Positions 1 to 6,647 of a stretch of DNA of 64,000 bases are shown piece by piece. Below the pieces are notes generated by a model. The model made no database searches and was not told where the DNA came from. It worked only from the letters and a program-made list of their open reading frames with translations. A program made the position numbers and the translations under genes. The first letter of the stretch is position 1. Each line of letters opens with the position of its first letter. Source of the DNA: Bacteroidales bacterium (GTDB lineage: Bacteria > Bacteroidota > Bacteroidia > Bacteroidales > UBA932); the NCBI GenBank assembly GCA_017415715.1, contig JAFQFD010000004.1, positions 1 to 64,000 of the forward strand. The letters are read 5' to 3'.

Positions 1-254
1 ATAGTCTCCTTAAGCTGGAAGAATGATGCAGAGCCTGCGTAGCTCTCGTCACCCATCATCATTGCTGCCCACTGGCGGTCGCTCATCGCGCCTGTACCTG
101 AGTCAGTAAGACAGTCGATGTAAACCTGATCTGACTTAAGCTGGAAAAGGTTGTAGTCAGCTTCCTTGATCCACTGTTCGCGCTCCTCGCGTGTGCTCTT
201 GCGGAGAGGCTCCACCATCTTGATCTTCCAAGATTCTGCAAAAGGTAATTCCAT
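1..254 (-). CDS. tnaA: Tryptophanase, N-terminal part (runs off the left edge)
   Basis: Only the first ~84 codons are present, translated on the minus strand from the ATG at 254; the 3' part lies outside the window. The start reads [20 protein letters not shown], followed by a [17 protein letters not shown] block and MGDESYAGS. These are hallmarks of the PLP-dependent beta-eliminating lyases (tryptophanase and tyrosine phenol-lyase). The opening agrees best with Bacteroides-type tryptophanases, which convert L-tryptophan to indole, pyruvate and ammonia. Tyrosine phenol-lyase shares the SDxQWAxMM block, so the exact substrate is inferred. The PLP lysine is not in view. A -7 box lies about 50 bp upstream. 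Confidence 0.85.
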   Translation of the reverse strand, partial: MELPFAESWKIKMVEPLRKSTREEREQWIKEADYNLFQLKSDQVYIDCLTDSGTGAMSDRQWAAMMMGDESYAGSASFFQLKET

Positions 255-306
255 ATTGTTATCTATTTAAATGTTATTTATTATGAATTTTCGTCATTCC
301 AATCGT

Positions 307-314
307 CAAAGGTA
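307..314 (-). promoter_or_regulatory. -7 promoter element for tnaA
   Basis: The minus strand reads TACCTTTG, an exact match to the Bacteroidota -7 consensus TAnnTTTG. Transcription would start near position 300, giving a leader of about 45 nt before the tnaA ATG at 254. Confidence 0.5.
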
Positions 315-337
315 ACCAATTTTAATCAAATTGCCCG

Positions 338-2335
338 TTATTGCTTTATAATTTTCGCCACAAAGCCTCCTCCCGGTGCCAAGGTGACTGTCAGCTTGCG
401 TTCCGGAGAGAGGTTGAACTGCTCTTTCTTATAGTCGCGTGCCACCCTGTAGGCGTTGGCGCCGTCACGGAAGGCTGTCACTGTGTATTTTCCTTCAGGA
501 AGGAATGACAGGTCAAGCTCCATCGTGCGTGCTGTCCAGTCGGTGAGCGCGCCGACATACCAAGTGTCGCCGCTTCGGCGGGCGATGGCTATGGTCTTGC
601 CGACCTCGCCGCATATGCCCACGGTCTCGTCCCATACGGTCGGAACCTCTGCTATGAACTCAAGGCATTCCTTCTCGTTCATATAGTTTGAAGGGGAGTC
701 GCAGAGCATGTTGAACGGAGAGTCGAAGATGACGTATTCCGCGAGCTGGCGGCAGCGGGTGCCCTGGCTCATAGGCTCATCATTCACAGGATGATAGTTG
801 CCTCTTGAGGCATTGCGCATGGCGCCCTGGGTATAGTCCATCGGACCTGCCATCATTCTGATGTATGGCACGGTCACATCGTATGTCACCTGATCTACAG
901 TTTCAGGGCTCCACTTCATCTGCTCAAGGCCGTGGACACCCTCATAGTTCACTACATTAGGATATGTCCTATGGAGGCCGGTCGGCTTGTATGTGCCGTG
1001 GAAGTCCACGAGCATATGATATTTCGCCGCAGTCTCCGCCGCCCTGCGGTGGAAAGCGACCATATGCTGGTCGTCACGGTCCATGAAGTCGATCTTGAAG
1101 CCCTTTATGCCCATCTTCGAATAGTGCTTGCAGACCTTCTCCATATCGCGATCGAAGGCCCAGTAGCCGGCCCAGAGAATCAGGCCTACATTGCGTTCTG
1201 AGGCATATTTCACGAGCATTTCAAGGTCGATTTCGGGCACAACCTTGAAGAGGTCTGCGGCTCCGCCCACCGACCAACCTTCGTCAAGTATGACATACTC
1301 GATGCCGTTTGCAGAAGCAAAGTCTATGTAGTACTTGTAAGTGTCGTTATTGATGCCCGAGTGGAAATCTACGCCGTAGATGTTCCATGCATTCCACCAA
1401 TCCCAGGCCACCTTGCCGGGCTTCACCCAGCTCCAGTCCGCCTTCGGATCTGCCGGAGTTGCCAGTCTGTAGACCATGTCGTTGTCCGCCATCTGGACAT
1501 CGTTCTCAGACACTGCCACGATTCTCCATGGAAGCGCCTCGTAAGCAATGTTCTGTGCGATGTAAGGCTTGCGGGTCTGGACTTCCATCTGAAGGTTGTT
1601 GTGACCGCCCTGCTTCACCTCTTCCGGATATGGAGCGAAAACGGCTTCGAGGACCTTGTCCGAGTTGCCGTTGTAGAGATACATTCCCGGATAGTTCATC
1701 AGATCAGCCTCGGTGATGACGATCTTCTTGCCCTTCGGGCCGTCGACCATCAGCGGAAGGAAGGCGAGCCTGTCCTTGTTCCACTGAGAAAGCGGAGTGT
1801 ATGAGTACTGATTTTCGAATGAGTTATAATACTGGCTTTCAAGTGTTTCTGTATGCTGACACACATATGCGGCCCACATGTTCCAGTCCTTGGCGAAATT
1901 GAATTGCGCAATTTCTCCATCTACATTCAGAGGCTCTTTCAGATGCGACACGAACCTGTAGGCCATGCCATCGTCATATGCCCTGAAGACAAGCGAGAAG
2001 GTCTTGAATTTCAAGGTGAGTTCATTGAACTCGTCCTTGACCTGAGCCTTCTTGTATATCTCTGTTTCGAGCACCTGACTGACGCTGCGGGTCTCGGCTT
2101 TCTTGACATTCTGTACGCCGTCGAAGGTTGTTCCGTCAGTGAATGTCACAGCGATCTTCGAGTCGTCAAGGAGAAGGTCGCCGTCATGCTTGAGAGTGTA
2201 GCTGATGCCGTTGTTGACATTGATGCTCACTTGGAGCTTTCCGTCAGGAGAAGCGATTTCATAGTTCTTCTTTGGTGCTGCTATGGCGCTTATGGCCATG
2301 AGGGATGCTGCAAGAATGGTTAATAGTCTGTGCAT
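338..2335 (-). CDS. Glycoside hydrolase family 97 enzyme, probably of the retaining (alpha-galactosidase-like) subgroup
   Basis: The 665-aa protein has a cleavable signal peptide (MHRLLTILAASLMAISAIAA) and the GH97 order: N-terminal beta-sandwich (~25-280), catalytic barrel (~300-560), C-terminal beta domain (~570-665). The barrel carries WDWWNAWNIYGVDFH, then GFKIDFMDRDDQ with D416 where retaining GH97 enzymes have the nucleophile aspartate. E465 in NYEG follows as candidate acid/base. Inverting SusB-type enzymes lack this Asp, so a retaining mechanism and a galactoside-like substrate are inferred. The product is likely periplasmic. It starts 11 bp after the mutS stop on the same strand, so it may be read from mutS or its own promoter. 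No SusC/SusD pair is adjacent, which is unusual for an isolated glycosidase. Confidence 0.88.
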   Translation of the reverse strand: MHRLLTILAASLMAISAIAAPKKNYEIASPDGKLQVSINVNNGISYTLKHDGDLLLDDSKIAVTFTDGTTFDGVQNVKKAETRSVSQVLETEIYKKAQVKDEFNELTLKFKTFSLVFRAYDDGMAYRFVSHLKEPLNVDGEIAQFNFAKDWNMWAAYVCQHTETLESQYYNSFENQYSYTPLSQWNKDRLAFLPLMVDGPKGKKIVITEADLMNYPGMYLYNGNSDKVLEAVFAPYPEEVKQGGHNNLQMEVQTRKPYIAQNIAYEALPWRIVAVSENDVQMADNDMVYRLATPADPKADWSWVKPGKVAWDWWNAWNIYGVDFHSGINNDTYKYYIDFASANGIEYVILDEGWSVGGAADLFKVVPEIDLEMLVKYASERNVGLILWAGYWAFDRDMEKVCKHYSKMGIKGFKIDFMDRDDQHMVAFHRRAAETAAKYHMLVDFHGTYKPTGLHRTYPNVVNYEGVHGLEQMKWSPETVDQVTYDVTVPYIRMMAGPMDYTQGAMRNASRGNYHPVNDEPMSQGTRCRQLAEYVIFDSPFNMLCDSPSNYMNEKECLEFIAEVPTVWDETVGICGEVGKTIAIARRSGDTWYVGALTDWTARTMELDLSFLPEGKYTVTAFRDGANAYRVARDYKKEQFNLSPERKLTVTLAPGGGFVAKIIKQ

Positions 2336-2346
2336 ATCTGTGGTTA

Positions 2347-5022
2347 TTAGATTCCAAGCTGTTCTTTCATTGAACGGAGCAGGTCGAAGGCCTGCAGAGG
2401 GGTCATGTTGTTGAGGTCCGCCTTCTCGAGATCGTCCTTGAGGGAGGAGAGGAGAGGGTCTTCCAGCTGGAAGAATGACAGCTGGAGGGAGCCGTCGCTC
2501 TCGACGCGGCCCTCGCGGATATTGTGCGGCTTGACTGTCTGTTTCTTTGAAGATTTCCCGACTCGGCCTGAGGCCTCGCTCGAAATGACAGTCCCACCCT
2601 TCTCCAGCGCAGCCAGAGTCCTCTCGGCGGACTCAAGCACCTGCTTCGGCATGCCGGCCATTCTGGCCACATGCAGACCGAAGCTGTGCGCAACGCCGCC
2701 TTCCTTGAGCTTGCGAAGGAAGATGACGTTCCTGCCCACTTCCTTGACTGCTATATGGAAGTTCCTGACTCGTGAATATATATCTTCCAGGTCGTTCAGT
2801 TCGTGATAATGCGTCGCGAAGAGGGTCTTCGCCCCGTCGCCGTATTCATGGATATACTCGACTATGGCACGGGCAATGGACATGCCGTCATAGGTCGATG
2901 TTCCTCGGCCTATCTCGTCGAGGAGCACCAGCGAACGAGACGAGATGTTGTGCAGGATCATCGATGTCTCGAGCATCTCTACCATGAATGTAGACTCTCC
3001 ACGGGAGATGTTGTCCGAAGCTCCGACACGGGTGAATATCTTGTCGCAGTAGCCCAGAGTGGCCTCTGCAGCCGGGACATAGCATCCGACCTGCGCCATC
3101 AGCACGATGAGCGCCGTCTGGCGCAGAAGGGCTGACTTACCGGCCATGTTCGGACCAGTGAGGATGATTATCTGCTGCTTTTCGTTGTCGAGATATATGT
3201 CGTTAGGGACGAATTCCTCTCCGGCCTGCATCATGGTCTCGATAACAGGGTGGCGGCCCTGCCTGATGTCGATGACCTTGCTGTTGTTCATCTTCGGACG
3301 GCAGTAGTTGTTCGACACGGCCAGGTCTGCGAAGCCGCTGAGCACGTCGAGCCTTGCGAGGATGCGGCAGTTCTTCTGGATCATGGATATGCTCGCCTGA
3401 ATCCTCGACACGAGCTCCGCATATATCTGCACCTCAAGGGCATAGATGCGCTCCTCCGCTCCGAGGATCTTCTGCTCATACTCCTTAAGTTCCTCAGTGA
3501 TATATCGTTCCGCATTGACCAGGGTCTGCTTCCTGATCCATTCAGGCGGAACGCTTTCCTTATATGTATTGCGTACTTCGAGATAGTATCCGAAGACGTT
3601 GTTGAAGCCTATCTTCAGGGACGATATTCCCGTACGCTCTATCTCGCGCTGCTGCACTTCCAGCAGGTAGTCCTTGCCGTGACGGGCGATCTTGCGGAGC
3701 TCGTCCAGCTCCTCGTTCACGCCGCTTGCAATGACGTCTCCCTTGCCCAGCTGGGCTGCGGTCTCGGGGTGCATGGTCTTTCCGAGATACTCCAGCAGCT
3801 CGGCGCAGTCGCCCATCTTCGAGAGCATCTCGTCAAGCGCCTGCACTCCCCTTCCGCCGCACAGTCTGATGATCGGCGCCGTCTGGCTCAGGCCTCGGCG
3901 CAGCTGCATCACCTCGCGCGGCATGATCTTGCCTGCCGCCGCCCTCGATATGATGCGCTCCAGGTCGCCGATGTCCCCTATCATGGTCTGCAGACGCATC
4001 AGGTCTTCCCTGTTGTTCACAAAATGCTGCACCACATCATAGCGATCCTCCAGTTCCTGCAGATCCATCACCGGCATCGCCAGCCATGTGCGCAGCATTC
4101 GCGCGCCCATAGGCGACGAGCATTTGTCCATCACCTCGACCAGCGAGGTGCCTTCCTTGCCGGCTGTCGATGCAAAGATTTCCAGGTTGCGGAACGTGAA
4201 GCGGTCCATCCATACGAATGAATCTTCGTCGATTCGGGAGATCGAGCATATGTTGCTGAGTTCCTTGTGCTGGGTCTGTTCCAGATATATGAGCAGGGCT
4301 CCGGCCGATGTGATTCCAAGAGGAAAACTGTCTATGGCGAATCCCTTCAGGGAGTCCACCTGGAGCTGTTTCTTGAGCTTGGTTACAGCATTGTCATATA
4401 CGAAAGCCCACTCTTCCAGAGTCGAAATGTAGAAATGGTCTCCATACTTCTCGCGTGTGCCTTTCTCGTATCCTCTCGGCACGAGGAGCTCCTTCGGAGC
4501 GAACGAGCTCAGCAGGGTGCCGATATAGTCCAGAGAGCCCTCTGCTACCTGGAATGTTCCGGTCGAGACATCCAGAAACGCCGCACCGCACTTGTCCTTG
4601 TAGAATGTCAGTCCGGCTATATAATTGTGCTCCTTCTGCTCGAGAAGCTGCTCGTTGAAGGCCACACCGGGAGTCACCAGTTCAGTAACTCCGCGCTTGA
4701 CTATATTCTTTGTAAGCTTAGGATCTTCAAGCTGGTCGCACACCGCCACCTTATAGCCCGCGCGGACCAGTCTCGGAAGATATGTCTCGAGAGAATGGTA
4801 TGGGAACCCCGCCATCGGGATGGCACCGGGAGTGGCGCTGGAACGCTTTGTAAGCACGATTCCAAGCACCTTGCTGGCTATGAGAGCATCGTCTCCGTAT
4901 GTTTCGTAAAAATCGCCGCACCTGAAAAGAAGCACTGCTTCAGGATATTCCGCCTTGAAAGCAAAATACTGCTTCATCATAGGTGTCTCGGTCGGTTTCT
5001 TCTCTGCCATTTCTTCATTCAT
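2347..5022 (-). CDS. mutS: DNA mismatch repair protein MutS
   Basis: The 891-aa protein recognises mismatches and small loops and recruits MutL. The mismatch-wedge motif F-Y-E is at 38-40 (CGDFYETYG). The ATPase domain carries the Walker A GPNMAGKSALLRQ and a LLDEIGRGTSTYDG signature with FATHYHEL downstream. The C-terminal oligomerisation tail is present, so the length is normal. ATG at 5022 is used here; a second in-frame ATG four codons later (MAEKKPTETPMMKQY) is equally possible. Residues ~811-824 (VISSEASGRVGKSS) are encoded by a dispersed palindromic repeat accommodated in frame in the linker after the ATPase domain. The gene is immediately followed by the GH97 gene. Confidence 0.97.
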   Translation of the reverse strand: MNEEMAEKKPTETPMMKQYFAFKAEYPEAVLLFRCGDFYETYGDDALIASKVLGIVLTKRSSATPGAIPMAGFPYHSLETYLPRLVRAGYKVAVCDQLEDPKLTKNIVKRGVTELVTPGVAFNEQLLEQKEHNYIAGLTFYKDKCGAAFLDVSTGTFQVAEGSLDYIGTLLSSFAPKELLVPRGYEKGTREKYGDHFYISTLEEWAFVYDNAVTKLKKQLQVDSLKGFAIDSFPLGITSAGALLIYLEQTQHKELSNICSISRIDEDSFVWMDRFTFRNLEIFASTAGKEGTSLVEVMDKCSSPMGARMLRTWLAMPVMDLQELEDRYDVVQHFVNNREDLMRLQTMIGDIGDLERIISRAAAGKIMPREVMQLRRGLSQTAPIIRLCGGRGVQALDEMLSKMGDCAELLEYLGKTMHPETAAQLGKGDVIASGVNEELDELRKIARHGKDYLLEVQQREIERTGISSLKIGFNNVFGYYLEVRNTYKESVPPEWIRKQTLVNAERYITEELKEYEQKILGAEERIYALEVQIYAELVSRIQASISMIQKNCRILARLDVLSGFADLAVSNNYCRPKMNNSKVIDIRQGRHPVIETMMQAGEEFVPNDIYLDNEKQQIIILTGPNMAGKSALLRQTALIVLMAQVGCYVPAAEATLGYCDKIFTRVGASDNISRGESTFMVEMLETSMILHNISSRSLVLLDEIGRGTSTYDGMSIARAIVEYIHEYGDGAKTLFATHYHELNDLEDIYSRVRNFHIAVKEVGRNVIFLRKLKEGGVAHSFGLHVARMAGMPKQVLESAERTLAALEKGGTVISSEASGRVGKSSKKQTVKPHNIREGRVESDGSLQLSFFQLEDPLLSSLKDDLEKADLNNMTPLQAFDLLRSMKEQLGI
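2551..2590. repeat. Dispersed palindromic repeat inside mutS
   Basis: On the plus strand this 40-bp segment begins AGATTTCCCGACTCGG and ends CTCGCTCGAAATGACA, with a GGCCTGAGGCC core. It has the same layout as the AGATTGCC...CAATGACG repeats in the YfhO gene and as the copy near 43.7 kb. It is read in frame as part of the MutS C-terminal linker. Confidence 0.65.
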
Positions 5023-5033
5023 TTATATCAAGG

Positions 5034-5041
5034 CAAAAATA
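5034..5041 (-). promoter_or_regulatory. -7 promoter element for mutS
   Basis: The minus strand reads TATTTTTG, matching TAnnTTTG, 12 bp upstream of the mutS ATG. The leader would be very short. Confidence 0.5.
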
Positions 5042-5112
5042 CTGAATTAATTCCAAATTTAAAAACCAAAAGCGTTTGGCATAAATCCTTGTCATTCAGC
5101 CAGTTGATGGTT

Positions 5113-5189
5113 TAGCCTGCCTTCCTTGCCATGCAGGCTAGACCCCTTAAATCACTACTAGACAGATAGTTAGCCTAAACGGTGATTTA
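5113..5189. repeat. Two intergenic inverted repeats between mutS and the glycosyltransferase
   Basis: TAGCCTGC (5113-5120) pairs with GCAGGCTA (5133-5140). TAAATCAC (5148-5155) pairs with GTGATTTA (5182-5189). They lie between divergent genes, so they are not simple terminators. Function unknown. Confidence 0.35.
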
Positions 5190-5205
5190 TATTGCAGTTT
5201 TTTTA

Positions 5206-5213
5206 TACCTTTG
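5206..5213 (+). promoter_or_regulatory. -7 promoter element for the glycosyltransferase
   Basis: TACCTTTG matches TAnnTTTG exactly and ends 7 bp before the preferred ATG at 5221. The message would be leaderless or nearly so. Confidence 0.5.
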
Positions 5214-5220
5214 TATGTTT

Positions 5221-6564
5221 ATGAAAAGGGTGCTGATCATATCGTACTACTGGCCGCCGACCGGAGGGTCGGGGGTGCAGCGCTGGGTGAAGTTCGCCAA
5301 GTATCTGCCGTCGGAGGGATGGCAGCCGGTGATCTATACGCCGGAGAATCCGGAGCAGCTGGCGGTCGACGCTTCGCTGGAAGCGGAGGTGCCGGCAGCG
5401 GCGGAGGTGATCAAGAGGCGGATCGTCGAGCCGTATGAGCTGTACAAGAAGGTGCTGCGCAGGTCCGGCCACAGCAAGGAGGCTGTGGAGGTCAATCCGG
5501 TGAACGCACAGAACAAGTCGCTGCTGCAGAAGATGGCGATGTGGGTGCGCGGAAATCTTTTCCGCCCGGACCCTCGCTGTCTGTGGATAGGTCCGTCAGT
5601 GAGATATCTCAAGAAGTATCTTGCAGAGCATCCTGTAGACCTGATAGTCAGCACCGGACCGCCGCAGTCAATGCATATGATAGGCCTTCGTCTCGCACAG
5701 GAGACCGGCCTGCCGTGGATTGCAGATTTCAGGGATCCGTGGACCAAGATATTCTATTTCAAGCATTTGCAGATGACACGTGCGACCGAAAGGTGGCACA
5801 AGAAGATGGAGCGGAAGGTGCTGGACGGAGCGACTGCGGTCGTGGCGGTGTCGCCGCTGGTGCAGCAGGAGTTCCAGGCCATGACCAATACGCCCGTGGA
5901 GCTGATCACGAACGGATTCGACGAGTGTGACTTCCATGCGGAGCCGTTCGCTATGGCGTATGGAGGTCCGTCGATGTATTTCAGCATCACCCACACAGGA
6001 CTGTTCGCCGCAGACGGAAACCCGACGGTGCTTTGGGAAGTCCTCTCAGAGAAGTGCAAGGCAGATGCCGAGTTCCGGAAACATCTGAAGATCAATCTCA
6101 TAGGTAAAACGGACGAGCAAATCCTGAAGGCCATATGCGACGCAGGACTGGAGGAGAACCTCATGAATATGGGATATCTGGAGCATGCCAGGGCCATCGA
6201 CGAGCAGCGCAAGGCGTCGCTGCTGATCCTGCCTCTGAGGAAGGAGCCGGAATACAAGGCGGTGCTTCCGGGAAAGCTTTTTGAATATCTGGCTTCATGG
6301 AGGCCGGTGCTCGGCATAGGACAGACCGACGGAGCGATGGCTATGATCCTCAAGGACGCCAAGACCGGCATAGTCCTGGACTGGGAAGACAAGGATGCCA
6401 TGAGAAGATATATAGACGAGTGCTGGGAAAAGCACCTCAAAGGCGAGCTGAAAGCCACGGAGGGAGACATATCCCGCTTCTCCCGCTTCAACCTTACCCA
6501 GCGCATGGCACAGTTGTTTGAAAGACTTATCACAGAACGAGATCCCCGGTCAAGCCGGGGATGA
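5221..6564 (+). CDS. Glycosyltransferase family 4-like protein
   Basis: From ATG 5221 the product is 447 aa. ATG 5215 is two codons longer, and the more upstream ORF start at 5182 lies ahead of the promoter box, so it is unlikely. The N-terminal Rossmann domain opens MKRVLIISYYWPPTGGSGVQ with the GG donor-site loop and continues to STGPPQSMHM and IADFRDPW. The C-terminal domain carries LITNGFDE, LLILPLRKEPEY and PGKLFEYLASWRPVLG, the Glu region of GT4 retaining enzymes. It probably transfers a sugar in envelope polysaccharide assembly at the cytoplasmic membrane; the acceptor is unknown. The last ~9 codons (ERDPRSSRG) are encoded by a REP-like palindrome, so the natural C-terminus was probably shifted by the repeat. 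Confidence 0.85.
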   Translation: MKRVLIISYYWPPTGGSGVQRWVKFAKYLPSEGWQPVIYTPENPEQLAVDASLEAEVPAAAEVIKRRIVEPYELYKKVLRRSGHSKEAVEVNPVNAQNKSLLQKMAMWVRGNLFRPDPRCLWIGPSVRYLKKYLAEHPVDLIVSTGPPQSMHMIGLRLAQETGLPWIADFRDPWTKIFYFKHLQMTRATERWHKKMERKVLDGATAVVAVSPLVQQEFQAMTNTPVELITNGFDECDFHAEPFAMAYGGPSMYFSITHTGLFAADGNPTVLWEVLSEKCKADAEFRKHLKINLIGKTDEQILKAICDAGLEENLMNMGYLEHARAIDEQRKASLLILPLRKEPEYKAVLPGKLFEYLASWRPVLGIGQTDGAMAMILKDAKTGIVLDWEDKDAMRRYIDECWEKHLKGELKATEGDISRFSRFNLTQRMAQLFERLITERDPRSSRG

Positions 6565-6635
6565 CGGAAAACTTCCGGGGATATCGGGATGTAAGACGAG
6601 GATTACAACGTCATTGCCGGCTTGACCGGCAATCT
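6541..6635. repeat. Inverted pair of REP-like palindromes (BIME-like)
   Basis: The first unit (6541-6566) reads GATCCCCGGTCAAGCCGGGG then ATGACG. The second unit (6609-6635) is the same family inverted: its complement reads GATTGCCGGTCAAGCCGGCA then ATGACG. Each unit is itself a hairpin with loop TCAAG. The pair spans the junction between the glycosyltransferase and the YfhO gene, supplying the tail of the first and a spurious upstream extension of the second. Confidence 0.75.
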
Positions 6636-6647
6636 AAATATAGAAAT

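Noticed and set aside
6561..6647. Early start for the YfhO protein overlapping the glycosyltransferase stop
   Set aside because: These codons are encoded by the REP pair and place 29 basic residues before the natural first membrane helix.
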